NCBI GenBank assembly: GCA_035457725.1
Contig: DATIBC010000041.1
Span: 5,070-69,069, forward strand
Length of the DNA stretch: 64,000 nucleotides
DNA from: DATFES01 sp035457725
Lineage (GTDB): Bacteria; Pseudomonadota; Alphaproteobacteria; CACIAM-22H2
Direction of reading: 5' to 3'
Shown here: in pieces, positions 34,115 through 42,406 of the stretch
Position numbering within the stretch: the stretch's first letter is position 1
How the letters are laid out: the number at the start of each line of letters is the position of its first letter
The notes under the pieces: generated by a model
Database searches by the model: none
What the model was told of the DNA's origin: nothing
Seen by the model: the letters and a program-made list of their open reading frames with translations, nothing else
Translations under genes and position numbers: made by a program

Positions 34115-35232
34115 GCGAACTCGGCGCGAATCTTGGCGCTGTGCTGGCCCAGCGCCGGAACATCGCCCAACGAAGGCGGTACGCCGACGATTTGCGCCGG
34201 CGGCGCGGGAATGTCGACCGGGCCGTTCTCGGTCTCGACGCGCACCCGCCGCAATTGCGGATGGCGCGAAAAATCCGCCACCGAATTCACCTCGCCATAG
34301 GCGATCTGGGCAGCGCGCAAGCGGGCAACGAGCTCGTTGCGATCGAGCGCACCGAAGCTCTCCTGGACTAGCGCATCGACCAAGGCGCGGTTCCTGACGC
34401 GCGCCACGTTGTCCTTGAACTCGGCGCGTGCGGCCAGCGAAGCATCGCCCAGAACCTCGGCGCACATATTCGCCCACTCGCGCTCATTCTGGATCGAGAT
34501 GACGATCGGCTTGCCGTCCCTGGTCGTGAACACGCCGTAAGGGGCGACCGAGGGATGCGCAAGACCAACCCGATCCGGGGCCTTGCCGAGATAATCATGG
34601 TGAAGCAACGGCACGGTCATCCACTCCGCCATGCCGTCGAAAAGCGAGACCTTGATCGCGCATCCCTCGCCGGTGCGGTCGCGGCGAATCAGCGCCTCGA
34701 GGATCGCCATGTAGGCGTACATGCCGGCGCCGATGTCGCAAACCGACACCCCGACGCGCCCTGGCCCTTCAGGCCGCCCGGTGACCGCGGCAAGACCGGA
34801 CTCGGCTTGGACCAGGAGATCATACGATTTCATCGCTGCGTATGGGCCTTCGTCGCCATATCCCGAGATGTCGCAAGTAATGAGACGCCGGAACTCTCGC
34901 CGCAGGCCGCTCGAGCCGAAGCCAGCGCGGGCCGCCGCTCCCGGAAGCAGGTTTTGGATGAACACGTCGGCCCGCGCGATCATCCGGCGCAGCAGTGCGG
35001 CGTCGGTATCGTTCTTGATGTCGAGGACCAGCGACTCCTTGCCGCGATTGAGCCAGACGAAATAGCTGGCCAGGCCGCGCGCCGCCTGATCGTAGCCGCG
35101 CGCGAAGTCGCCCTCGCTACGCTCGATCTTGATGACGCGCGCGCCGGCGTCGGCCAACCGCGAGGAACAGTAAGGCGCCGCCACCGCCTGTTCGAGCGAC
35201 ACCACCAACAATCCGTTGAAGGTGGGCGTCAT
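34111..35232 (-). CDS. Family III CoA-transferase (CaiB/BaiF)
   Basis: Transfers CoA between carboxylic acids by a class III mechanism. Recognised by the opening LLVVSLEQAVAAPYCSSRLA, DAGARVIKIERSEGDFAR, LNRGKESLVLDIK and the catalytic Asp in KSYDLLVQAESG. At 373 aa it is slightly shorter than many relatives (~400). It lies one base after the acyl-CoA dehydrogenase and overlaps the hydratase, so the operon can activate an acid, oxidise it and hydrate it. Together with a mesaconyl-C4-CoA hydratase-like partner, a dicarboxylic acid substrate is plausible but not shown. Confidence 0.85.
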   Translation of the reverse strand: MTPTFNGLLVVSLEQAVAAPYCSSRLADAGARVIKIERSEGDFARGYDQAARGLASYFVWLNRGKESLVLDIKNDTDAALLRRMIARADVFIQNLLPGAAARAGFGSSGLRREFRRLITCDISGYGDEGPYAAMKSYDLLVQAESGLAAVTGRPEGPGRVGVSVCDIGAGMYAYMAILEALIRRDRTGEGCAIKVSLFDGMAEWMTVPLLHHDYLGKAPDRVGLAHPSVAPYGVFTTRDGKPIVISIQNEREWANMCAEVLGDASLAARAEFKDNVARVRNRALVDALVQESFGALDRNELVARLRAAQIAYGEVNSVADFSRHPQLRRVRVETENGPVDIPAPPAQIVGVPPSLGDVPALGQHSAKIRAEFA

Positions 35233-35233
35233 G

Positions 35234-36394
35234 TCAGTAGGAACGCGGCAGGCCGAGCACGTGCTCGGCCAGATAGGAAAGAATCAAATTGGTCGAGATC
35301 GGTGCCACCTGGTAAAGGCGAGCTTCGCGAAACTTGCGCTCGACGTCGTATTCTTCCGCGAAGCCGAACCCGCCATGCGTCTGCAAGCACATATCCGCGG
35401 CCTGCCATGAGGCGTCAGCGGCCAGCAACTTCGCCATGTTCGCCTGCGGGCCGCACGGCTGTCCGGAGTCGAACCGCGCGATCGCCTCGCGAACCATCAG
35501 CGCCGCCGCCTCGCGCGCGGCGTAGGCGCGCGCGATCGGAAACTGCACGCCCTGGTTCTGTCCGATCGGTCTACCGAAGACGACACGCGACTTGGCGTAG
35601 TCGCTCGCCTTGGCGATGAACCAGCTTGCGTCGCCGACGCATTCGGCGGCGATCAGCATCCGCTCGACGTTCATTCCATCGAGAATGTAGTGGAAGCCCT
35701 TGCCCTCCTCGCCGATCAGGTTCTCGGCTGAGATCTCAAGGTTGTCGAAGAAAACCTCGGTCGCAGCGTGATTGATCATGGCGCGGAGCGGCCGGACGGT
35801 GAGCCCCTTGCCGAGCGCCTCGCGCATGTCGACCAGGAACACCGATAGGCCGTCGGTGCGTTTGTTTGCCTTGTCGCGCGGCGTGGTGCGGGCGAGCAGC
35901 AGCATCAAGTCGGAATGCTCGGCGCGGCTGGTCCATACTTTCTGTCCGTTGACGACGTAGCGCCCTCCCTGTCGTACCGCCACCGTCCGAATCGCCGTGG
36001 TATCGCTTCCCGCGGTCGGTTCGGTGACGCCGAACGCCTGCAGGCGCACCGCTCCCGACGCGATGAGCGGCAGCCAGCGCGATTTTTGTTCCTGACTTCC
36101 GTGCTTGAGCAGCGTCCCCATGGTGTACATTTGGGCATGGCACGCTGCCCCGTTGCCGCCAGCGGCGTGGATCTCCTCGAGAATCGTCGCCGCTGCGGCG
36201 ACGCCGAGTCCGCTGCCGCCGAATTCCTCCGGAATCAACACCGCCAGCATGCCGGCGTCGGAGAGCGCCTTGACAAATTCGCTGGGATAGCGCCGATCGC
36301 GATCGAGCGCGCGCCAATACTCGCCCGGGAAGCCGGCGCAAAGCGACCTCACCGATTCGCGGATCTGCGTCAGCTCCTCCCCGTCGTGCGCCAT
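35234..36394 (-). CDS. Acyl-CoA dehydrogenase
   Basis: FAD-dependent dehydrogenase that introduces an alpha-beta double bond into an acyl-CoA thioester. FAD and substrate blocks are visible: FGVTEPTAGSDTTAIRT, VVNGQKVWTSRAEHSD, GRPIGQNQGVQFPIA and the C-terminal LQTHGGFGFAEEYDVER containing the catalytic Glu region. At 386 aa it has the normal length. It is the first gene of the acd / CoA-transferase / hydratase operon and is divergent from the methyltransferase, with a 74-base shared upstream region. Confidence 0.9.
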   Translation of the reverse strand: MAHDGEELTQIRESVRSLCAGFPGEYWRALDRDRRYPSEFVKALSDAGMLAVLIPEEFGGSGLGVAAAATILEEIHAAGGNGAACHAQMYTMGTLLKHGSQEQKSRWLPLIASGAVRLQAFGVTEPTAGSDTTAIRTVAVRQGGRYVVNGQKVWTSRAEHSDLMLLLARTTPRDKANKRTDGLSVFLVDMREALGKGLTVRPLRAMINHAATEVFFDNLEISAENLIGEEGKGFHYILDGMNVERMLIAAECVGDASWFIAKASDYAKSRVVFGRPIGQNQGVQFPIARAYAAREAAALMVREAIARFDSGQPCGPQANMAKLLAADASWQAADMCLQTHGGFGFAEEYDVERKFREARLYQVAPISTNLILSYLAEHVLGLPRSY

Positions 36395-36468
36395 GCGCTG
36401 CCTCGATTCCTGTCGATCGGCACCTTATAAACAAACTCGATGCGCATCAAATCCAAAGCGGCATCGGC

Positions 36469-37152
36469 ATGAGCGTTCGCAGCAATCACCACGTGATCCG
36501 CGAACTTCTGCCGCTCAAGGGCAGGCGCGTGGTCGATGTCGGCTGTGGCGAGGGCGCATTGACACGATTTCTTGCCGGCGAAGGAGCGCATGTCGTCGGC
36601 GTCGAACCTGGCCCAGCGACGATCGAAAAGGCCCGCGCCGCGCCGCCGGTCGCCGACGAGGAGTTCGTGGCCGGACTTGGCGAAAAGCTTCCATTTCCGG
36701 ATGCGTCGGTCGACGCGGTCGTCTACATGAACGCGCTTCATCATGTTGCTGTCGCCGATCAGGAGGAGGCGGTGCGCGAGGCGGGGCGCGTGCTCAAGCC
36801 CGGCGGGTATTTCTTGGTGGTCGAACCGCTGGCCGAGGGGGATTATTTCGAGCTCGTCCGGACGATCGAGGACGAAACCGAGGTCCGCGCCGCGGCGTAT
36901 CGCGCGCTCGGCGCGGCTGAACGCGCCGGGCTGAGCGCGGAACGCGAGTTGGTCTATGATGCCCCGGTCAAGTACGCCGATTTCTCGGCCTTCGAGGCGC
37001 GAATGAAGTCGGTCGACCCGGCGCGGGCACCGACAGTCGATCGATTTCGCGAGGATCTGAAGCGCCGCTTTGCCGCCGCGGGCAAAGCAGGCGCCGACGG
37101 TGTGCATTTTCTCCAGCCGACGCGGGCCAACCTTTTCGTCAAATCGGGCTAG
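36469..37152 (+). CDS. Class I SAM-dependent methyltransferase
   Basis: A 227-aa methyltransferase with the SAM-binding motif RVVDVGCGEGALTRFLA, an acidic ribose-binding Glu in VVGVEPG, and the post-motif block LPFPDASVDAVVYMNALHHV typical of the UbiE/Methyltransf_11 group. The acceptor is unknown. The gene is a single plus-strand island between two minus-strand catabolic operons, with 74 bases to the acyl-CoA dehydrogenase start. Its end overlaps the last gene of the sulfonate operon by 4 bases on the opposite strand. Confidence 0.82.
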   Translation: MSVRSNHHVIRELLPLKGRRVVDVGCGEGALTRFLAGEGAHVVGVEPGPATIEKARAAPPVADEEFVAGLGEKLPFPDASVDAVVYMNALHHVAVADQEEAVREAGRVLKPGGYFLVVEPLAEGDYFELVRTIEDETEVRAAAYRALGAAERAGLSAERELVYDAPVKYADFSAFEARMKSVDPARAPTVDRFREDLKRRFAAAGKAGADGVHFLQPTRANLFVKSG

Positions 37153-38147
37153 CCGGCGCGACGAACCAGCTCGTCGTAGAGGGCGTCGGGAATCACCAGG
37201 CCGTCGACCGCCGCCTTGGCGCGAAGCTTTAGGCGGCGTTCGCCGGGAAGCCGCGCGCCAGGTTGGGCGAGGATCGCGTTGGCCAATTCGGCGACGCGTT
37301 GAGCGAACCCGTGGCCGACGAATCGGATCGGATCGAAGATGAGGAAGAACTGGCCGACCCGCGGCGGCGGACCCTTGGCGTCGAAGAACGAGCTAGCCTC
37401 GTATCCGAACCGTGCGCCGGTCAGCGCCGCGGCGAGGATCTCGGCCATCAGCACCAATGCATATCCCTTGGCGTCGCCCATCGGCAGCATGGTGCCTGCC
37501 AACGCCGCTTTGGCGTCGGTCGTCGGGCGGCCCTCGGCGTCGAGCGCCCAGCCTTCTGGAATCGCCTCGCCCTTTTGCGCGGCGACCATGATCTTGCCAC
37601 GCGCGACCTTCGACAGCGATAAATCGATGACCAATGGCGGAGCGCCGCGCCGCGGACAGGCGAAGGCGATTGGATTGGTGCCGAAGATCGCTCGGCGGCC
37701 ACCCCAGGGCGCGATGCCCGCGGGCGAGTTGCCAAACACCAGCGCCGCCAGCCCGTCGGCGGCCAGCGGTTCGACATGATAACCGGCGGCTCCGAAATGA
37801 TGCGAGTTGGTGACCGCAAGCGCGCACACGCCGGTATCGCGAACCAGTATGCGGGCCTGCGCTAGCCCCAGCGCGATCGCGGGAAAGGCAAAACCATCCG
37901 CTGCATCGACAACGAGAACCGCCGGCGCGGTCTGTCGCAGCGTCGGCGACGCCCTGCCATCGACCTTGCCGGCCACGGCCTGATCGGCGTACGCGGGAAC
38001 GCGCGACAGGCCGTGACCGGCGAGTCCGTCGGCCTCGGCGGCGACGAGCGCGCGGGCGACCGCTTCGGCGTTCTCGACCGTGGCGCCGGCGGCAACGAGC
38101 GCTCGCACCGCTAGGCCATGCGCCCGGACGAGCGACAACGCCGTCAT
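37149..38147 (-). CDS. comC: ComC-like (R)-sulfolactate / malate-type dehydrogenase (Ldh family)
   Basis: NAD(P)-dependent 2-hydroxyacid dehydrogenase of the malate/L-lactate dehydrogenase type-2 (ComC/YlbC) family. Seen: AVARALVAAEADGLAGHGLSR, the catalytic His motif TNSHHFGAAGYH, SPAGIAPWGG and GTNPIAFACPRRG. ComC interconverts sulfopyruvate and (R)-sulfolactate. The assignment to sulfolactate rests on context: its start overlaps a SlcC-like gene by 4 bases and suyAB lies upstream in the same gene set. Malate, lactate or ureidoglycolate activity cannot be excluded from sequence. At 332 aa it is full length. Confidence 0.68.
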   Translation of the reverse strand: MTALSLVRAHGLAVRALVAAGATVENAEAVARALVAAEADGLAGHGLSRVPAYADQAVAGKVDGRASPTLRQTAPAVLVVDAADGFAFPAIALGLAQARILVRDTGVCALAVTNSHHFGAAGYHVEPLAADGLAALVFGNSPAGIAPWGGRRAIFGTNPIAFACPRRGAPPLVIDLSLSKVARGKIMVAAQKGEAIPEGWALDAEGRPTTDAKAALAGTMLPMGDAKGYALVLMAEILAAALTGARFGYEASSFFDAKGPPPRVGQFFLIFDPIRFVGHGFAQRVAELANAILAQPGARLPGERRLKLRAKAAVDGLVIPDALYDELVRRAG

Positions 38148-39079
38148 CGGCCACGCTCGGTGAGCGCCTTGCGGACATTCGCTACCGTCATAGACGACAC
38201 CCGGCGATTGGCTTCCTCGGTTACCCCGGCGATGTGCGGCGTCAGCCACAGCCGCGGCGCGCCGACGAAGATCGAGGCCTTGGCCAGAGGTTCGCTCGCG
38301 AACACGTCGAGCACGGCACCGCCGAGTCTGCCCTCCCTGAGCGCCGCGACAAGCGCCGCCTCGTCGACGGTGCCGCCACGCGACGTATTGATCAGGATCG
38401 CGCCCGGTTTCATCCGCGCCAGCGCCGCGCGATCGACCAAATTGCGGGTCGAAGGCAGCAACGGTACATGCATGCTGACGACGTCGCTGGTGGCGAGCAA
38501 CGTCGCAAGGTCGATCGGCGTCGACCCGAGCTCGCGCCACGCCGGATGATCGGCCGAAACGCCAGGATCGTGGGCGACGATCTCGAGCTCGAAGCCGCGG
38601 GCGCGTCGCGCCACGGCGCGCGCGATCTCGCCGAACCCGATCAAGCCGAGGCGCTTGCCGCTCGCTTCGCGAAACATGAGCTCGTTACGCGGCCATTTCC
38701 CCGCCACCACCGCCTCGCTGGCATGCCACACGTCGCGCAACCCGATAAGCATGGCGGCAATGACGTATTCCGCCACCGAGGCCGTGTTGGCGCCCGAGGC
38801 GGGAAAGACGCGGATGCCCCGCCGCGTGCACTCGTCCATGTCGATATTGTCGAGCCCGACGCCGAGACGCCCGATGACCTTGAGTTGCCGGCACGCCGTG
38901 AGCACGTCGCCGCGCACTTGGGTGCGGTTGCGCACGATCAGCGCTGGAACCTCGGCGGCGAGCGCCATGATCTCGCCCGGCTTATCGACCAATTCGGGAT
39001 CGTAATAAACGCGAAAATCGCGCGCGAGATCGTCGACCGCCCATGCATCGATGAACTCGGTGATGACGATGTCATGCAT
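38144..39079 (-). CDS. slcC: SlcC-like D-isomer-type 2-hydroxyacid dehydrogenase, (S)-sulfolactate candidate
   Basis: NAD-dependent 2-hydroxyacid dehydrogenase with an N-terminal substrate domain and a Rossmann domain (LGLIGFGEIARAVARRA). The catalytic trio is Arg in NTSRGGTVDE, Glu in VFASEPL and His in LTPHIAGVTEE. The start HDIVITEFID and the block GRLGVGLDNIDMDECTRRGI resemble SlcC, the (S)-sulfolactate dehydrogenase that works with ComC to invert sulfolactate stereochemistry. I use the ATG at 39079 because it matches family starts; an ATG at 39097 adds six residues. It lies ~100 bases after the Sdh flavoprotein gene. Confidence 0.7.
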   Translation of the reverse strand: MHDIVITEFIDAWAVDDLARDFRVYYDPELVDKPGEIMALAAEVPALIVRNRTQVRGDVLTACRQLKVIGRLGVGLDNIDMDECTRRGIRVFPASGANTASVAEYVIAAMLIGLRDVWHASEAVVAGKWPRNELMFREASGKRLGLIGFGEIARAVARRARGFELEIVAHDPGVSADHPAWRELGSTPIDLATLLATSDVVSMHVPLLPSTRNLVDRAALARMKPGAILINTSRGGTVDEAALVAALREGRLGGAVLDVFASEPLAKASIFVGAPRLWLTPHIAGVTEEANRRVSSMTVANVRKALTERGR

Positions 39080-39179
39080 GACGGACCGGGGCCTCATGAC
39101 GCAGTGACCATTTACGCCGGCCGAGCTTCGTCCGGCGCTTTGTGTCGGTCAATGTCGTCCCGCTCGGATGGACGCATCG

Positions 39180-40904
39180 TCAGTCCGCGGCGGCGTCGCG
39201 CAGCAGCGTTTCGCCGGGCCGCACGCGCGTGAAGGCTACCGGCCGCATCTCGACGGAAGGATTGCTCCCGCTCATCTTGACGCAGGTATAAGTCGAGGTT
39301 GCAAGGTCCGATGTTGTTGGAAAGTCGTTGCGATAATGCGCGCCGCGCGAATCCTCGCGCGCCAGCGCCGCGGCGGCGATGGCACGGCTCACCAGGATCA
39401 GGTTCTTGAGGTTGAGCCAATCGTGCCAGGTGAGATTGAACGCGAGCCCGTCGTCGGCCACGCCGATGGCGTCGAGCTCGGCATCGAGCGCTTCCAGCCT
39501 GTCGATGGCCCGCTTGAGTCCGCCGGCATCGCGCGCGATGCCGACCTCCTCCCACATGAGGTCGTGCAACGCCTCGCGCACCGCCTCGACATCGCCAGCG
39601 CCGCGCGTGAGCGGCGCGCGGGCGCTCTGGACCGCCTTCTCGATGGCCGCTTCGTCGGCCGCCCGCAGGCGCCCCTTCTCGGCGATCCATTTCGCCATTG
39701 CGTCACCGGCGATGGCGCCGAAGACAGTTGAATTGGCGACCCCGTTGCCGCCAAGCCGATTGGCACCGTGGACTCCGCCTGTGTCCTCGCCGGCGGCGAA
39801 CAGGCCGGGCAACTCCGTGGCGCACGATAGGTCGAAGATCACGCCGCCCATCATGTAATGCGCTGTCGGGACCACCTCGACGCGGCCGGCGGCGAGGTCG
39901 AAACCGCAGTCGGCGCAGCGCTCGACCATGCCCTTGAACTCCTTCCGCACGCGCTCGGCGCCGAGATGCGCCATCTGCAAGTACACGCCGCCCAGTTTCG
40001 TGCCGCCGCCCCGGCGAATCTGGTCGAAGATGGCGCGGCTCACCACGTCGCGGGTCGCGCGTTCGGCCCGCGGATCGTAGGCGGTCATGAACCGCTCGCC
40101 GTTGCGGTCGAGCAGATGGCCGCCTGCGCCGCGCAGGCCCTCCTCGAGAACTGTGCCGGTCATGCGCGTGTCCGGCCCGGCTAGCAGGCCGGTGGGATGG
40201 AATTGCACCATCTCCATGTCGCGCAGCATCAGGCCGGCGCGTAGCGACATGGCCATGCCGTCGCACGATTTGTCGCCCGACGGCGTATGGTACTTGTACA
40301 TCGTCGGACCGCCGCCGGTGGCGAGTAGCACGGCCTTCGCCTCGACGAAAACGAAGCTGCCGCCGCGCATGTCGATGAACAACGCCCCGGATATCGCCTC
40401 GCCCGTCTCGCTTCTGATCAGTTCGATCGCGCGGTGATCTTCGAGACGGACGATGCCGCGCGCCCAAACCTGCTCGGCCAACCGATTGACAATTTCGATT
40501 CCCGTCAGGTCGCCCTTGTGAACGGTGCGATCGAAGCTCTGACCGGCGAAAGCCTTCTGGTGAATCGTCCCGTCGGGATTGCGGTCGAAGAAGCAGCCGA
40601 ATTCGTTCTCGAGCTCGCGGACCCGAGATTGGGCGCCGGTGACCAGCGCCCAGGCGAGATCCTGATCGTTGAGCCACTGCCCGCCCTCGATCGTATCCAT
40701 GAAATGGCGTTCGACCGAATCGCCCGGCGCCAGTGCCACGTTGTAGCCGCCCTGGACCATCCGCGTGCAGCCGCTCTTGCCGAGCAGGCCCTTGACGGCA
40801 ATCGTGATCTTGAGCGCCGGGTCGGCTTGCAGCGCGTGCAGCGCGGCGAAAAGGCCCGCACCGCCGCTACCAAGGATAAGCATGTCGGTGACAAGGCGCT
40901 TCAC
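39180..40904 (-). CDS. SdhA/FrdA-like flavoprotein lacking the flavinylation histidine
   Basis: Flavoprotein subunit of a succinate dehydrogenase/fumarate reductase-like complex (574 aa). Dinucleotide fold ILGSGGAGLFAA, QFHPTGLLAG, the catalytic-loop Arg in RDVVSRAI, substrate His in PTAHYMMGG and the Arg in GANRLGGNG are conserved. The residue aligning with the FAD-linking His (about 44-45 in E. coli FrdA/SdhA) is Cys46 (GKSGCTRMVQGG), so FAD is probably non-covalent. The GTG start overlaps the fumarase beta stop by 4 bases. The matching iron-sulfur and anchor genes lie about 6 kb upstream in the same gene set. A C4 sulfonate substrate is inferred from context. Confidence 0.8.
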   Translation of the reverse strand: MKRLVTDMLILGSGGAGLFAALHALQADPALKITIAVKGLLGKSGCTRMVQGGYNVALAPGDSVERHFMDTIEGGQWLNDQDLAWALVTGAQSRVRELENEFGCFFDRNPDGTIHQKAFAGQSFDRTVHKGDLTGIEIVNRLAEQVWARGIVRLEDHRAIELIRSETGEAISGALFIDMRGGSFVFVEAKAVLLATGGGPTMYKYHTPSGDKSCDGMAMSLRAGLMLRDMEMVQFHPTGLLAGPDTRMTGTVLEEGLRGAGGHLLDRNGERFMTAYDPRAERATRDVVSRAIFDQIRRGGGTKLGGVYLQMAHLGAERVRKEFKGMVERCADCGFDLAAGRVEVVPTAHYMMGGVIFDLSCATELPGLFAAGEDTGGVHGANRLGGNGVANSTVFGAIAGDAMAKWIAEKGRLRAADEAAIEKAVQSARAPLTRGAGDVEAVREALHDLMWEEVGIARDAGGLKRAIDRLEALDAELDAIGVADDGLAFNLTWHDWLNLKNLILVSRAIAAAALAREDSRGAHYRNDFPTTSDLATSTYTCVKMSGSNPSVEMRPVAFTRVRPGETLLRDAAAD

Positions 40905-41512
40905 GCGCGAACGCCCATTTTCGCCAGCGCCGCAGCGCGCCGGCGTTGCGCGGCGGCCTTGACCGTCTCGTAGAGGCTGCCGCCGTGCGCATCCATTGCG
41001 ACAAGCAGCGGGCCGAACTCCTTGACCCGGAATTTCCACAGGCTTTCCGGATTGAGGTCATCGAGATCGACGTCGTCGATCGCATCGATCCACGTCGTCT
41101 CGAGCGCCGCGGTGCCGCCGATGACGGCGAGATAAGCGCCGCCGAAGCGAGCGAACGCCTCGGCCGATTCGGACCCCAGCCCGCCCTTGCCGATGACCAG
41201 CCGTACGCCGTACTGCGCCATCAGCGGACGCGTGAACCGCTCCATACGGGCGCTGGTCGTCGTTCCGACGCACACCGGTGCGTAGCCGGCAGGGTGGGCG
41301 GCCGACGTTTCGACCTTGCGAACGTTCGGCGCGGTGTGAATGACGGCGTGTCCGCGGAGTTCGAAGCGCGTCTTGCGGCCGCGATCGAACATGTGGATCA
41401 AGGTGGCGTCGCGGATTCCGAAAAGCGCGCCGTTCAGCGTCACGGTATCGTTTACCCTGAGCGCGCGCACCTCGGCCTCATCGAGCGGCGTGGCCAAATC
41501 GTGATGCGGCAT
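40901..41512 (-). CDS. Class I fumarase / tartrate dehydratase beta subunit
   Basis: C-terminal (swivelling) subunit of a two-subunit iron-sulfur hydratase of the class I fumarase / L(+)-tartrate dehydratase family (203 aa). Key blocks: LNGALFGIRDATLIHMFDRG, HTAPNVRKVE and VCVGTTTSARMERFT, plus LVIGKGGLG. It adds or removes water from a C4 dicarboxylate together with the alpha subunit encoded 3 bases upstream. It overlaps the Sdh-like flavoprotein gene by 4 bases, which ties hydration and oxidation of the same C4 skeleton together. Confidence 0.88.
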   Translation of the reverse strand: MPHHDLATPLDEAEVRALRVNDTVTLNGALFGIRDATLIHMFDRGRKTRFELRGHAVIHTAPNVRKVETSAAHPAGYAPVCVGTTTSARMERFTRPLMAQYGVRLVIGKGGLGSESAEAFARFGGAYLAVIGGTAALETTWIDAIDDVDLDDLNPESLWKFRVKEFGPLLVAMDAHGGSLYETVKAAAQRRRAAALAKMGVRA

Positions 41513-41515
41513 CGC

Positions 41516-42406
41516 TCAGAACCCGATTTCGACGCCTCGCGGCGTGAACAGCGCACTGGCACGGCGCGCCGAGTGGCATTGGATGTTGACCGCGACTGGA
41601 TTCATCGTGATATGCGTCGCCGCAAGCTCGACATGCACCGCGAACGCCGTGGCATCGCCGCCAAGACCCTGCGGTCCGATGCCCAGCCCGTTGACCGCCT
41701 CGCTCAGCATGCGCTCCAGCCTCGCCCCTTCGGCGTCGGCGCACACCGAGCCCAATGGTCGGGTCGACGCAACCTTGGCCAGGTGCATGCACAGGTCGGA
41801 CGTGCCGCCCACGCCCACGCCGACGATGGTCGGCGGACAGACCTTGCCTCCGGCCTCCATCACCTTGTCAATGACGAAGGTCTTGATTCCGTCGGCGCCG
41901 TCGGCCGGCACCAGCATCTTCAAGAACGATCCGTTCTCCGAGCCCGAGCCTTTCGGGATCATCTCCAGCCGCAACTCCCGCGGCCGGTCGGAGAAATCGA
42001 TGTTGATCACCGGAACGCCCGGCCCGCAGCTCGTATGCGCGTTCGCGCGGGTCAACGGATGAACCACCGACGAGCGAAGCGGATAATCGCGCGTCGCCCG
42101 TTCCACGCCGCGACGGATCGCCTCTTTGAGCTGGGCCCCGTCAACCTCGACGTCGCGGCCGATCGTCACGTTGAAGATTGGGATTCCGGTGTCCTGGCAC
42201 AACAAGTTGTCGGTCTTCTCGGCGACCTCGATGTTGCGCACCATCGTCGCCAGGATGGTCTTGGCGGTGGCGTCGGTTTCCGCGGCATCGAGGCGCGCGA
42301 AACCGTGCTTGACGTCGTCCGGGAGCAGCTTGAGCGCGCGGATGTATAGGAGCTTGGCGGTCTCCTCGATCGTCGACGGATCGACGCGAAGCCGCGCCGG
42401 GTTCAT
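41516..42406 (-). CDS. Class I fumarase / tartrate dehydratase alpha subunit
   Basis: Catalytic [4Fe-4S] subunit (296 aa) of a class I hydro-lyase. Cluster cysteines are likely those in LLCQDTGIPIF and KVCPPTIVGVGVGGTSD and one more downstream; SENGSFLKMLVPADG and GLGIGPQGLGGDATA are family hallmarks. Fumarase, tartrate dehydratase and related hydratases cannot be separated by eye. In this gene set a substituted fumarate such as sulfofumarate is a candidate. The ATG overlaps the ABC permease stop by 4 bases. The frame remains open far upstream, but only in a non-coding reading of the permease gene. Confidence 0.88.
   Translation of the reverse strand: MNPARLRVDPSTIEETAKLLYIRALKLLPDDVKHGFARLDAAETDATAKTILATMVRNIEVAEKTDNLLCQDTGIPIFNVTIGRDVEVDGAQLKEAIRRGVERATRDYPLRSSVVHPLTRANAHTSCGPGVPVINIDFSDRPRELRLEMIPKGSGSENGSFLKMLVPADGADGIKTFVIDKVMEAGGKVCPPTIVGVGVGGTSDLCMHLAKVASTRPLGSVCADAEGARLERMLSEAVNGLGIGPQGLGGDATAFAVHVELAATHITMNPVAVNIQCHSARRASALFTPRGVEIGF

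Noticed and set aside
32990..34300. Long plus-strand open frame opposite the MaoC-type hydratase
   Set aside because: It is the low-complexity Arg/Pro-rich shadow typical of high-GC antisense frames, while the minus-strand frame has clear hydratase motifs.
40946..42349. Plus-strand open frame of about 460 codons opposite the fumarase genes
   Set aside because: Its composition is Arg/His/Asp-rich without domains, and the minus-strand genes show conserved catalytic blocks throughout.
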